Positions 18,092 through 29,002 of a DNA stretch of 64,000 nucleotides are shown in pieces. The DNA is taken from positions 1,984,001 through 2,048,000 of the forward strand of contig NZ_CP094828.1 in the NCBI RefSeq assembly GCF_022865125.1, written 5' to 3'. Within the stretch, counting starts at the first letter, position 1, and each line of letters begins with the position of its first letter. The position numbers were made by a program, and so were the translations under genes. The notes beneath the pieces are model-generated. The model made no database searches. It worked only from the letters and a program-made list of their open reading frames with translations, and had not been told where the DNA came from. The stretch comes from Acuticoccus sp. I52.16.1. Lineage in GTDB: Bacteria; Pseudomonadota; Alphaproteobacteria; Rhizobiales; Amorphaceae.

Positions 18092-19192
18092 TCAGAAGAA
18101 GGACAGGTCGAGGTCGAAGAGCGTGGCGCCCTCGGCGGTGAAGGTATGCGTGCCCTCGCCGTCGACCGTGACCTCGAAGAGGCCGGCGCGACGGTCCGCC
18201 ACCGCGATCTCGACGTCCTGCCGGTCGACGCCGATCCCGAACTGGATCTCGATCGTATCGCCCTGGGCACGGGTGAAGTCGGTGATGACGTCCTCGTTCA
18301 TCGCGCCGAAGATCAGCAGGAAATGGTCGGCGCCGCCGTTGCCGGTCATCACGTCGGTATCGAAGACGTTCTGCGGCGCGAAGGGGCCCGCGCCGCCTAG
18401 GGTATCGTTCCCCGCACCGCCGACGAGCGTGTCGTCGCCGCCGTCGCCGTAGACCTCGTCGTCGCCGCGGCCGCCGTTCAGGAGGTCGTCGCCGCGTCCG
18501 CCGAGGATCACGTCGTCGCCGGCGCCGCCGCGCGCGGTGTCGTCGCCGGGGCCGCCCTCCAGGCTGTCGTCCTCGGCCCCGGCGGCGAGATAGTCGTCGC
18601 CGGCGTCGCCGAAGAGGCTGTCGACGCTGCGATCGGTGATGATGACGTCGCCGCCGGCGTTGCCGCGGATGACGGCGGTGTCCAACGAGGTGACGTTGGC
18701 GAGGAGGACCCTGTCGGAGCCCACGGTGCCGCGGAAGGTCAGGTTCTCGACGTTGACGACGATGGTCCCGTCGCTGACGACGATCGCCTGACCGTCGAGC
18801 AGCTCGATCGCGGCCGGCAGGCGCGGGGCGTCGCGGCCGAAGACCTTGAGCGCGGTGGGATGATCCGGCCGGCTGACGACGACGAAGTCGCCTTGGTCGA
18901 CCTCCTCGCCCTCGCCCCCGTCGATGATGTCGCGGCCACCGACGGAGACGAGCGTGTCGTCGCCCAGCCCGCCGATGAGGACGTCGTCGTCGTGGTCGAA
19001 GAACTCGGCCTCGTTGAGCGAGCTGGGAACGACCCGGCCGCCGACGAGGAGGTCGCCGCCGGGGCCGCCGTCCAGCCAGTCGCGGCCATGGTCGCCGATG
19101 ACGATGTCGTCGCCACCACGGGCGATGAGGACGTCGGCATCGGTGGTGCCGACGAGCGAATCGAAAAAGTCGAAGCCGAACTTGATGGCCAA
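18092..19192 (-). CDS. RTX / hemolysin-type calcium-binding repeat protein
   Basis: A 366-residue secreted protein with many nonapeptide repeats of the G-G-x-G-x-D-x-L/U-x type (for example G-G-R-G-D-D-L-L-N-G-G-R-G-D-D), in two blocks near residues 20-90 and 180-270. These bind calcium outside the cell. The C-terminus (F-D-L-D-L-S-F-F) is the kind of uncleaved signal read by type I secretion systems. There is no N-terminal signal peptide, as expected. The TTG start is chosen because AGGAGG lies five bases upstream and the protein then begins at the conserved A-I-K-F-G. No secretion ATPase is nearby. Enzymatic function: none seen. Confidence 0.85.
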   Translation of the reverse strand: MAIKFGFDFFDSLVGTTDADVLIARGGDDIVIGDHGRDWLDGGPGGDLLVGGRVVPSSLNEAEFFDHDDDVLIGGLGDDTLVSVGGRDIIDGGEGEEVDQGDFVVVSRPDHPTALKVFGRDAPRLPAAIELLDGQAIVVSDGTIVVNVENLTFRGTVGSDRVLLANVTSLDTAVIRGNAGGDVIITDRSVDSLFGDAGDDYLAAGAEDDSLEGGPGDDTARGGAGDDVILGGRGDDLLNGGRGDDEVYGDGGDDTLVGGAGNDTLGGAGPFAPQNVFDTDVMTGNGGADHFLLIFGAMNEDVITDFTRAQGDTIEIQFGIGVDRQDVEIAVADRRAGLFEVTVDGEGTHTFTAEGATLFDLDLSFF

Positions 19193-19517
19193 GCGCGCCT
19201 CCTCTCGGGATGAATCGGTCAAAGATCGGCGGCGCGGTGCCGCGGGTAAGCCGCGACTCCAACGACCGAATATGAAATCGGTGCGCGAAAATCGAGAAGT
19301 TCCGGCCCGCATGTTCCAGTTTTCGCGCAAGATTAAAATACGCTCGGCATCAACTCTCTCGTGAATGTGATGCGGGGACGGCCGACGTGATCGGGCCGCA
19401 GCGTGCGAGCCGGGGTCTAACGACTTCGTCAGGAATTAAGTTGTAGGCTGGGGCACGGACGGGCCGGTCGCGCGGGTGGCGCGCGGGGCCCTCTTTGTCG
19501 AGTGGGAGACGTGTGTG
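19193..19517. promoter_or_regulatory. Divergent control region with a 10-bp inverted repeat
   Basis: A 325-bp gap between the RTX gene and a divergent small exported protein. It contains TGCGCGAAAA (19282-19291) and its exact inverse TTTTCGCGCA (19320-19329), 28 bp apart, in an AT-richer part of the region. The arms could be protein-binding half-sites or a stem of a leader RNA. No family assignment. Confidence 0.4.
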
Positions 19518-19796
19518 ATGAACCGCATCGTGATCGGCGCCGCCGCCTTTGTGGCGCTCGGCGGAATGGCCGCGGCCGACGGCTTCGGCGACACGCAACT
19601 CAGCTATCGCGACGGGATCGTCTACGACGACGATCTGGTGCCGGGGCGCGGACCGAACGCGTCCTACGACGGCGGCGACCAGTACGAACCGGTGGCGCGC
19701 GGCACATACGGCGTGACCTACGGCACGCTGGAGCGCACGCGGCGCGACCCGTCGCCCGACCTCATCGGCCCGGACGGGCGGCTCCGGGGGCGCTGA
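19518..19796 (+). CDS. Small exported hypothetical protein
   Basis: A 92-residue protein with a signal peptide (about residues 1-20, I-V-I-G-A-A-A-F-V-A-L-G-G-M-A-A-A-D). The mature part is acidic and Tyr/Gly-rich and has no domain I recognise. The ATG at 19518 follows GGGAG and begins exactly at the signal peptide. It is divergent from the RTX gene. Confidence 0.6.
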   Translation: MNRIVIGAAAFVALGGMAAADGFGDTQLSYRDGIVYDDDLVPGRGPNASYDGGDQYEPVARGTYGVTYGTLERTRRDPSPDLIGPDGRLRGR

Positions 19797-19825
19797 GGCC
19801 CCCGTTTCCTAGACGGCGCCCTTCC

Positions 19826-20944
19826 CTATTCGGCGGCCTCGACGACCTCCGTCGCCTCGGCCATCGCGCCGGCGAGTTCGGCGTCCAGCACGTCGAGCGC
19901 GGCGTCGGGCGCGGCGGTGACGCGGATGCAGCGGTTCTGCGGCGCCACGAACGGCATGCGCACGAAGACGCCGCGGGCCGAGAGCGCGGCGACGAGCGCG
20001 CGGGCGACGGTGCCGTCACGCCCGGTGTCGAGGGCGACGAAGTTGGTGGCGCTGGGGAGCGCGGTGAGCCCGTGCGCGGCGGCGATGGCGCCGATGCGCA
20101 CCTTCGCGGCGTCGACCTCGGCCAGCATGTGGCGCAACCACGCCTGGTCGTGCAGCGCGGCGAGCGCGGCGACCTGGGCGATGCGGTTGACGCCGAAGTG
20201 GTTGCGCACCTTGTCGAACGCGGTGGCCATCTCCGGCGTGGTGACCGCGTAGCCGACGCGCAGGCCCGCCAGCCCGTAGGCCTTGGAGAATGTGCGCAGG
20301 CGGATGAGGCGCGGGTGCTCCAGCATCATCGGCATCTGCGCCGCGGCGGGCGCGAACTCGACGTAGGCCTCGTCGAGCACCAGGACGGCATGGTCGGGGA
20401 GCCGGTCGATCATCGCGGCGAGCCGGTCGGCGTCGTGCCAGGTGCCCATGGGGTTGTCGGGATTGGCGAGATAGACGAGCGCGGCCCTCTCACGGTGGGC
20501 GGCCTCGACGAGGGCGTCGGGGTCCTCGTGGTCGCCGGCATAGGGCACGGTGACGAGCCGGCCGCCGAAGCCGTTCACGTGGTAGTTGAAGGTGGGATAG
20601 GCGCCGGCGGAGGTGACGACGGCGGTCCCGTCGGTCACGAAGAGGCGGGCGATCACCTGCAGGATGCCGTCGATCCCCTCGCCGACGCCGATGCGCGCGG
20701 GGGAAATGCCGTAGTGCGCGCCGAGCGCCTGCTTCAGCTCGAAATTCTCCGGGTCGCCGTACTGCCAGGCGTCGGGCCCGGCGGCGGCGATCGCCTCGGC
20801 GACCTGCGGCGAGGCCCCGAAGGCGTTCTCGTTGGCGCCGATGCGCGCACGGAAGGCGGCGCCGCGGGCACGCTCCTGCGCTTCGGGTCCGACGAAGGGG
20901 ACGGTGGAGGGCAGCGCTGCCGCAAGGGGTGTCAAGGGAAGCAT
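19826..20944 (-). CDS. hisC: Histidinol-phosphate aminotransferase-like PLP enzyme
   Basis: Fold-type I aminotransferase, 372 residues. I-G-A-N-E-N-A-F-G-A-S-P at the start, A-N-P-D-N-P-M-G-T, V-L-D-E-A-Y-V-E-F and the PLP lysine motif T-F-S-K-A-Y-G-L-A-G-L-R-V-G-Y (Lys near residue 220) are all of the HisC subgroup. It would move an amino group between glutamate and an imidazole or aromatic 2-oxo acid; histidine versus phenylalanine/tyrosine synthesis cannot be decided, because no his or aro genes are adjacent. The 197-bp gap to ahcY holds only the ahcY terminator hairpin. Confidence 0.85.
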   Translation of the reverse strand: MLPLTPLAAALPSTVPFVGPEAQERARGAAFRARIGANENAFGASPQVAEAIAAAGPDAWQYGDPENFELKQALGAHYGISPARIGVGEGIDGILQVIARLFVTDGTAVVTSAGAYPTFNYHVNGFGGRLVTVPYAGDHEDPDALVEAAHRERAALVYLANPDNPMGTWHDADRLAAMIDRLPDHAVLVLDEAYVEFAPAAAQMPMMLEHPRLIRLRTFSKAYGLAGLRVGYAVTTPEMATAFDKVRNHFGVNRIAQVAALAALHDQAWLRHMLAEVDAAKVRIGAIAAAHGLTALPSATNFVALDTGRDGTVARALVAALSARGVFVRMPFVAPQNRCIRVTAAPDAALDVLDAELAGAMAEATEVVEAAE

Positions 20945-21100
20945 CGGGGGCCTCGAATGCGGGTTGGGCCGGAGTTGGCGAGGCCGCCGAGCGCGCGACG
21001 GCCGAGATGCGAAAAAGGCGGCCCACCAGGGGACCGCCGACAGAGGCCGGTCGGAACCGGCCGCACATGCCCGAAGGATCGGCCCGAAGAGGCCGTCAGC

Positions 21101-21136
21101 CGCCGCGGGCCACCGCCGGAGCGACGGCCCGCGGCG
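21101..21136 (-). terminator. Hairpin downstream of ahcY
   Basis: Perfect 11-bp stem (CGCCGCGGGCC / GGCCCGCGGCG) starting about 6 bp after the ahcY stop on the minus strand. It lacks a T-run but is well placed to end the ahcY transcript. Confidence 0.5.
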
Positions 21137-21141
21137 ACCCG

Positions 21142-22557
<1,416 letters not shown>

Positions 22558-22585
22558 GTGGATTCCTTGTCCTTCCGTTGACGGG

Positions 22586-22614
22586 TCTATATGGCGCCCG
22601 GCGCTTCGGATCAA
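22586..22614 (-). promoter_or_regulatory. Candidate ahcY promoter
   Basis: On the minus strand TTGATC (22614-22609), a 17-bp spacer and TATAGA (22591-22586) form a good sigma-70-type promoter, giving an mRNA start about 20 bases before the ahcY ATG. Confidence 0.55.
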
Positions 22615-22618
22615 GGAT

Positions 22619-22634
22619 ATAAAGATATCGTTAT
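22619..22634. promoter_or_regulatory. Operator-like palindrome upstream of ahcY
   Basis: ATAAAGATATCGTTAT: arms ATAAAGA and TCGTTAT, one mismatch from a perfect inverted repeat. It matches the site at 40690-40705 in front of the ArsR-methyltransferase gene at 13 of 16 positions. It lies just upstream of the predicted ahcY -35 box. Confidence 0.65.
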
Positions 22635-22645
22635 TCCAGCATGGC

Positions 22646-23455
22646 TCAGGATTTGCGGTAGCGGCGCGCCAGGTAGAGGACGTCGCGCTTGCGCAATCCC
22701 TTGTGCAGGACCGAGCCTTTGACCCCGGCGAACTCCTGCAACACGCGGCCCGCCCAGCGGTAGCGGGCGAGGCGGGCGCGCTTGTCGCCGTCGGTCGCGT
22801 CGAGCGCGGCGACGACGCCGGCGGTGAGGTCCGTCTCGGCGACCTTTTCGAGGCGCGGCACGGCGAACGCGGTGTCCAGCGCGGGGAGCATCGCGGGGTT
22901 GCGCATGTCGGCCCAGGTGAATGTGCCGCCGGGCTTCAGGACGCGCGCCACCTCCCGCGCGAAGGCCGGCACGTCGGCGTAGCAGTGCGAGGACTCGATG
23001 TTGACGACGACGTCGAAGCTCGCGTCGGCGAACGGCAGCGCCTCCGCGTCGCCGACCTCGTAGGTGAGGTTCGGCACGTCGGCATGGAAGCGGCGGGCGC
23101 GCTTGACGGCGGTGGACGAGAAGTCGGCGCCGACGACGGCGGCGGGGGCGAAGGTGCGGGCGATGTAGGCCGCCCCGCCGCCACGGCCGCTGCCCACCTC
23201 CAGCACGCGGGCGCCGGCGAGCGGCAACCCCTCGACCGCCTGATGATAGAGGCCGATGAAGGCGCGGTTGGGCTCGTCCTCCGCCGCCAGCGGCACCGGA
23301 TCCGGCGGCAGGTAGCCGTAGTTCATGAAGGCGAAGGCGCGCTCGGAGGAGATCAGCGAGATCGCCTGGTACCAGCGCTTCCAGATGAACTTGAGCGTCT
23401 TGGGATATTCGCCCCGCTCGGCCGCCCGCAGGACGCGGTTGAAGGCGCGGCTCAC
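22646..23455 (-). CDS. Class I SAM-dependent methyltransferase (UbiE/sterol-type)
   Basis: A 269-residue methyltransferase. The SAM-binding signature is [16 protein letters not shown], with later motifs [23 protein letters not shown] and [12 protein letters not shown]. The layout resembles small-molecule or lipid C-methyltransferases rather than RNA or protein enzymes. It starts with GTG overlapping the stop of the diiron hydrolase gene (GTGA), so the two are co-translated and probably act on the same compound. Substrate unknown. It ends only 12 bp before the ahcY operator. Confidence 0.85.
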   Translation of the reverse strand: MSRAFNRVLRAAERGEYPKTLKFIWKRWYQAISLISSERAFAFMNYGYLPPDPVPLAAEDEPNRAFIGLYHQAVEGLPLAGARVLEVGSGRGGGAAYIARTFAPAAVVGADFSSTAVKRARRFHADVPNLTYEVGDAEALPFADASFDVVVNIESSHCYADVPAFAREVARVLKPGGTFTWADMRNPAMLPALDTAFAVPRLEKVAETDLTAGVVAALDATDGDKRARLARYRWAGRVLQEFAGVKGSVLHKGLRKRDVLYLARRYRKS

Positions 23456-24297
23456 GCGGCGGACACGGGCTGGGGCAGGTGCGCGGTCTCCAGCATCTTG
23501 TCGAGCCGCGCGCGGCCGGCCTGGAGCAGCCTCGCGTCTTCCGGCGCGATGGGATTGTAGAACGGCAGGAAGTAGCGCAGCAGGCCGGAGGAAGTGCGGC
23601 GCAGCAGGCCCGGCCGCACGAACAGCAGCCAGACGATGCGCCCGTAGAGCTTGGGCCCACGCTTGCGCCCGTTGGCGACGGCGATCGCGACCGTGTGGCG
23701 GATCCACAGCCGGTAGAAGAGCGCCAGCACGCCGGCCATCGCCGCGGTGCGCATGACGTAGCGCTGGATGCCGGACATCTGCGGGGTGGCGGCGGTCAGG
23801 ACGTGCGGGGCGACGGCCGAGTGCTCCAGCTCCTCGACCGCATGCCAGATCCAGAGGCACCCGTAGTGGTCGGCCGACTGGTCGAACAGGTCCGGCGTCT
23901 TCAGCATCATCTTGGAGGTGCCGTAGGTGATCTGCTCGATGGCGCAGGTGACGAGGAGGCGGTCGATCGGGCGCTTCACCCGGCCGAGCACCTTGCGCAC
24001 GGTCTCCTCCATCCCGTCGATGTCGTAGCCGAGCGAGCGCAGGGCGACGTTGTAATCCTCGTGCTCGCGGGTGTGGTACGCCTCCTGGACGGAGTAACCC
24101 TTGATCTCCGCCTTCAGCTCGGGATCGTCGAGTTGCGGCGCATAGTGGCGCAGTGAGCGGATGAAGAACCGCTCCCCCTCCGGCAGGAAGATCGAGAAGG
24201 CGTCGACGGCCGCGGATTTGACGAGGTCGTCGTCGAACCATCGGCGCTGCGGATCGCCGGAGATGCCGAAGCGGAGGTTGCGTGCGATGATGTCCAT
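23452..24297 (-). CDS. Metal-dependent hydrolase of the COG3687 diiron-like family
   Basis: A 281-residue helical protein of the predicted metal-dependent hydrolase family. Likely metal ligands are Glu72, His75 and His79 in E-A-Y-H-T-R-E-H, the Glu in A-I-E-Q-I-T and H-A-V-E-E-L-E-H, a ferritin-like pattern. A C-terminal hydrophobic segment (A-M-A-G-V-L-A-L-F-Y-R-L-W) suggests membrane association. Biochemical activity is not established for the family. Coupled by GTGA to the downstream methyltransferase. Confidence 0.8.
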   Translation of the reverse strand: MDIIARNLRFGISGDPQRRWFDDDLVKSAAVDAFSIFLPEGERFFIRSLRHYAPQLDDPELKAEIKGYSVQEAYHTREHEDYNVALRSLGYDIDGMEETVRKVLGRVKRPIDRLLVTCAIEQITYGTSKMMLKTPDLFDQSADHYGCLWIWHAVEELEHSAVAPHVLTAATPQMSGIQRYVMRTAAMAGVLALFYRLWIRHTVAIAVANGRKRGPKLYGRIVWLLFVRPGLLRRTSSGLLRYFLPFYNPIAPEDARLLQAGRARLDKMLETAHLPQPVSAA

Positions 24298-24516
24298 GAG
24301 GCCCCCGGATCGCGGTGCGCACGCCCCCCTGCGAAGCTCGCGGCGAAGGACCGACACCGTTGCGCCGTGGCCGCCGGGCTCGTCAGGTTGACTGCGGCAT
24401 TGGGCGGGCCGCGTGTCGCCAGCGGCGGCCCCGCACGGTCTCGCTGTACCATGGCCGTCGAATGGCTAAAACCGCGCGGTCGGCGCAATGCTGCCCTGCG
24501 TGTAGCGCATAATGCA

Positions 24517-24540
24517 GCCCGCCGTGAAGAGGCGGCGGGC
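24517..24540 (-). terminator. Hairpin downstream of the exported Glu/Ala-rich protein
   Basis: Perfect 8-bp stem GCCCGCCG / CGGCGGGC with an 8-base loop, 8 bp after the stop of the minus-strand gene at 24549. No T-run is seen. Confidence 0.4.
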
Positions 24541-24548
24541 ACGGCCCG

Positions 24549-25127
24549 TCATTGCGAGGACGGAACCTCGGGCGTCTCGCCGTCGGGCGCGGTGGGCGCT
24601 TCGGCGACGGTGTCCCCGGTGTCCGGCTCGGCCGCGATCTCGAGGTCGGCGATGCGCCGCTGGAGGCTTTCCAGGCGCAGGTCGTAGTCGAGGAAACGGG
24701 CGTCGTAGTCGGCGAAGCGGGCGTTGTAGCTCGCTTGCAGCTCCTGCACGGAGATCGGCTCGTCGGTCTGCGAGGCGGGGGCGGGGATCGCTTCGTCCGG
24801 GTTCGGCTCGGCGGTCGCGGCCTCGACCGCGTCGGCGGTCGCCTCGGCCTCGGCCTCTTCGCTGGGCGTGACGGCCTCGGCGGCGACCGGTTCTTTCGGC
24901 TGCGCGGCGGGCGTGTCGGGCGCGGTGGGGGGCGCGGCTTCTTCGCCGGCCGCGGGCTCGGCCTGGACCTGCGCGAGGTCGGCGGACGGCTGCGGGATGT
25001 CGTCGCCGAGCCGAGAGGCAGCGAGCTCGGCGATGGTCGCGGGCTCGTCGTCCGGGACGGTCTGCGCACCGGCGGCGGCCACGGCGAGCCCGGCGGCACC
25101 CACGACGGCGGCGATCAAGCGGATCAT
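24549..25127 (-). CDS. Exported Glu/Ala-rich hypothetical protein
   Basis: A 192-residue acidic protein with a signal peptide (about residues 1-23, I-R-L-I-A-A-V-V-G-A-A-G-L) and a low-complexity Ala/Glu/Pro body. A C-terminal coiled-coil-like stretch contains Y-N-A-R-F-A-D-Y-D-A-R-F-L-D-Y-D-L-R-L, a heptad-like repeat. No family recognised. It lies 70 bp downstream of atpC without an obvious terminator between, so it may be read from the ATP synthase transcript. An earlier in-frame ATG exists at 25151. Confidence 0.6.
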   Translation of the reverse strand: MIRLIAAVVGAAGLAVAAAGAQTVPDDEPATIAELAASRLGDDIPQPSADLAQVQAEPAAGEEAAPPTAPDTPAAQPKEPVAAEAVTPSEEAEAEATADAVEAATAEPNPDEAIPAPASQTDEPISVQELQASYNARFADYDARFLDYDLRLESLQRRIADLEIAAEPDTGDTVAEAPTAPDGETPEVPSSQ

Positions 25128-25197
25128 TGCGTTCCTCACGATACGTCGCATTGCTAACGCGCTCGTGAAGGAACGGTTCCGCGGGTCGTCACGATCG

Positions 25198-25590
25198 TCA
25201 GAGCTGCGAGTGCACCATGTGCAGCACGGAGATGCGGCGCATCGCCTCGTCGTGGTCGGCGGGCTCCATCTCGGCCGCTTCCTTCTGCGCCGCCTCGATC
25301 ATCGCCGTCATCGAACCGGCCGACAGCTCGCTGATCGGGGTCGCAGACTCGGCCAGCACCGTGCAGGTGACGCCGTTCATGTCGCAGAAGCCGCCGTCGA
25401 TGAAGAGCTTTTCGCCGGCGGCGCCACCGCCGGTCACTTCCAAGATGCCGGGATCGAGGAGGGCCAGCAGGGGCGCGTGGCCGGCCATGACCTGGAACTC
25501 GCCCTCTGCACCGGGGAGCTTCACCGCCTCGACTTCGCCGGAGAAGAGGAGCCGCTCGGGGGAGACGATCTCGAAGGGGAAGGTGGCCAT
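25198..25590 (-). CDS. atpC: F1F0 ATP synthase epsilon subunit
   Basis: Central-stalk epsilon subunit, 130 residues, which couples and regulates rotation of gamma. The N-terminal beta-sandwich is clear: F-P-F-E-I-V-S-P-E-R-L-L-F-S-G-E-V, P-G-A-E-G-E-F-Q-V-M-A-G-H-A-P-L-L-A, then F-I-D-G-G-F. The C-terminal helical part is short, as in many alphaproteobacteria. Its ATG overlaps the stop of the preceding small CxxC protein by one base (TGATG). Confidence 0.96.
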   Translation of the reverse strand: MATFPFEIVSPERLLFSGEVEAVKLPGAEGEFQVMAGHAPLLALLDPGILEVTGGGAAGEKLFIDGGFCDMNGVTCTVLAESATPISELSAGSMTAMIEAAQKEAAEMEPADHDEAMRRISVLHMVHSQL

Positions 25591-25823
25591 CAGGACTCAG
25601 CCTTAGCGTTGATCTGTTCTGGGGTCTGAAGGCCCGTTCCGCAGAACGGGCAATACAGCACGGGCCGGTCGAAAAAACCGAGGCCGCCGGGGGTGGGGAG
25701 GGTCGCCACGACCATCGTCAGCACCCCGTCATCGTCGACGAACAGCGCCGGCTCGGCCCCCTCGCCGGGGCCCGCGAGGACCTCGGCGAGGGATGCGCAG
25801 CACGGTGTGTCCGCCGCGGCCAC
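25590..25823 (-). CDS. Small CxxC zinc-ribbon-like protein inserted between atpD and atpC
   Basis: A 77-residue protein of unknown function. It has P-C-C near the N-terminus and a C-terminal V-L-Y-C-P-F-C-G-T-G-L-Q-T knuckle typical of half zinc ribbons, so metal binding by the CxxC pair with the early Cys pair is possible. It begins with GTG immediately after the atpD TAA, and its TGA overlaps the atpC ATG. That placement and coupling suggest expression in step with ATP synthase subunits. No standard F1F0 subunit has this sequence. The GTG start is fixed by the adjacent atpD stop. Confidence 0.75.
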   Translation of the reverse strand: MAAADTPCCASLAEVLAGPGEGAEPALFVDDDGVLTMVVATLPTPGGLGFFDRPVLYCPFCGTGLQTPEQINAKAES

Positions 25824-27275
<1,452 letters not shown>

Positions 27276-27367
27276 TTAACCGGTGGTGCGCTATTGTCCA
27301 GTACAACGGCGACCTTAAGGGTGACGTCCTGAGAAGAAAACGGGGTGGGGGGCGACAATCGCGCCGA

Positions 27368-28123
27368 TCATGAGACTTCTGCCTGTCGCATCTCGCGAAT
27401 GAAAGGCCTCACGCGTTTTTTGTCCTGCGGCAGCGCCCAGGCGAAGATGCCCGGCAGCCGTCCTGCACGGCGATAACCGAGCGCCTCGAGGAATTCGTCG
27501 CACTGACGCTTCTTGTCTTCGACGAGGATGACCGGCTTGCAGCGCTCGATCGTCGCACGTGCGCCGGCGAGGGCGGCCATCTCGTGGCCCTCGACGTCGA
27601 GCTGAAGCACCGAGAGGTCGGCGATTGCGTAGGCGTCGATGGTGGTCAGCATCGTCGGCTGCCCGCGCTCGGAGATCGTCGACGCGCCGCCGCGGTGACC
27701 TTTTTCGCCGGTGTCGATGTAGGCGACGTCGATCCGCTCGCCCAGGCCGGCATTGGTGAGGAGCACGTTGGCGAGGCCGTTGGCCTCCACGCACTGCTTG
27801 GCGAGCACGTAATTTTCCAGCACCGGCTCGAACGCGTAGACGCGGCCGGGGCAGGCCTTGGAGAAGGACGGCAGCATATCGCCGAAGAACGTCCCGGCGT
27901 GCACCATGTCGCCGGGCCGGTCGGCGAAGAGCTTGGCGACGAGCGCGTGCGTCATCGGCTCGAAATGTCGCCCGTCGAGCACGCATTTCGAGGCCGGGCG
28001 GCCGGCGGCGTAGGCCGGGACGAAGTGCGTCTCGGCGCCGACCTTGGCCGGGCGGTAGGCGACCGAGTAGGCCGCAGTGTCGCCGGTGGTCTTGCGGCCC
28101 ACCTTCTCGGCTTGCGCGCTCAT
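27368..28123 (-). CDS. FkbM family methyltransferase, second of a pair
   Basis: A 251-residue SAM-dependent methyltransferase. FkbM features: D-M-V-H-A-G-T-F-F-G-D-M-L as the SAM loop, V-Y-A-F-E-P-V-L-E-N, L-T-T-I-D-A-Y and L-Q-L-D-V-E-G-H-E-M-A-A-L. FkbM enzymes O-methylate sugars, polyketides or lipids. The ATG overlaps the stop of the first FkbM gene (ATGA). It is divergent in sequence from its neighbour but has the same architecture, suggesting an old duplication. It lies 125 bp before atpD. Confidence 0.82.
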   Translation of the reverse strand: MSAQAEKVGRKTTGDTAAYSVAYRPAKVGAETHFVPAYAAGRPASKCVLDGRHFEPMTHALVAKLFADRPGDMVHAGTFFGDMLPSFSKACPGRVYAFEPVLENYVLAKQCVEANGLANVLLTNAGLGERIDVAYIDTGEKGHRGGASTISERGQPTMLTTIDAYAIADLSVLQLDVEGHEMAALAGARATIERCKPVILVEDKKRQCDEFLEALGYRRAGRLPGIFAWALPQDKKRVRPFIREMRQAEVS

Positions 28124-28863
28124 GACGGGCGCCGGGCGCCGGCCGGGCGCGCCCGCACCACGGGAGCATTGGTCGCCTCGAAGATGCGGTTCTTCTCCCA
28201 GGCGCCGACCTCCTGGTAGCCCGCCTTGGGGAACGACTGGGCCAGCCACTCGGCGGTGGTGCGCCGCCCCTCGATGACGAGCTTGGGATGGAAGCGGCGG
28301 ACCAGCCGGCCGGCACCGCGCAGCGCCTGGCGCTCGAATCCCTCGATGTCGAGGTGGATGACGGAGACCTTGCGGCCGCGCTCGACCAGCTCGTCGACCC
28401 GCACCACGTCGACCTCGATGTAGCCCTCGTCCTCCGCGCTCGCACGGGCGTTGAGCGCACTCTGCGCGGCGGCGGGCTCGTCCTTGTCGAAGTCGTGCAC
28501 GCGTAAGGGGAGCTTGTTGGGCTTGTTGCCGACCGCGACCTGGTGGAGGCGCACATTCGCCAGCTTGTTCAGCTCGATGGTGCGGCGACATGCCTCATGA
28601 CACAGCGGGTTCGGCTCGAACGTGTGGACCAGCTTGCCCGGCGCCAGCGCCTTGGAGATCGCCGGCAGGAAGTCGCCGATGAAGGCGCCGCCGGTGACCA
28701 CGTCGCCATCGGCGGCATGGTCGCAGATGTACTTGATGGTTTGCGGCTCGTAGACCTTGCCGCGGGCGAGCACCTTCGGCAGCACGCGCATGTGGTACGA
28801 CTTCGGCACGGCGTAGGCGCCGTACTCGTTTTTCATGATCTCGAAGTCGTCGTCCGTGTGCAT
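28120..28863 (-). CDS. FkbM family methyltransferase, first of a pair
   Basis: A 247-residue protein with the same layout as its neighbour: D-V-V-T-G-G-A-F-I-G-D-F-L, V-H-T-F-E-P-N-P-L-C, V-D-V-V-R-V-D-E-L and H-L-D-I-E-G-F-E-R-Q-A-L. The start M-H-T-D-D-D-F was chosen because upstream residues are low-complexity. It lies 139 bp after atpG, with a strong hairpin in between. Targets are unknown; a glycan or lipid O-methyl transfer is the family expectation. Confidence 0.82.
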   Translation of the reverse strand: MHTDDDFEIMKNEYGAYAVPKSYHMRVLPKVLARGKVYEPQTIKYICDHAADGDVVTGGAFIGDFLPAISKALAPGKLVHTFEPNPLCHEACRRTIELNKLANVRLHQVAVGNKPNKLPLRVHDFDKDEPAAAQSALNARASAEDEGYIEVDVVRVDELVERGRKVSVIHLDIEGFERQALRGAGRLVRRFHPKLVIEGRRTTAEWLAQSFPKAGYQEVGAWEKNRIFEATNAPVVRARPAGARRPS

Positions 28864-28973
28864 CCAACGCTCTCGTCGCGCGGTTCGCGGCGCGGTCGCG
28901 GGGTCTCGGGGGCCGGGTCGTGTCGAAATCGGCGGCGCGCAGGCGAACGCCGCACCGTTGGCCGGCGCGGCCA

Positions 28974-28995
28974 CGCCCCCGACGGATCGGGGGCG
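28974..28995 (-). terminator. Hairpin between atpG and the FkbM genes
   Basis: Perfect 9-bp stem (CGCCCCCGA / TCGGGGGCG) with a 4-base loop, starting 8 bp after the atpG stop on the minus strand. No T-run follows. It could attenuate transcription from atpHAG into the FkbM genes and atpD, or stabilise the 3' end. Confidence 0.5.
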
Positions 28996-29002
28996 GTGTG
29001 CC

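Noticed and set aside
18400-19140. Repeated GC-rich units as a DNA repeat array
   Set aside because: They encode the calcium-binding nonapeptides of the RTX protein.
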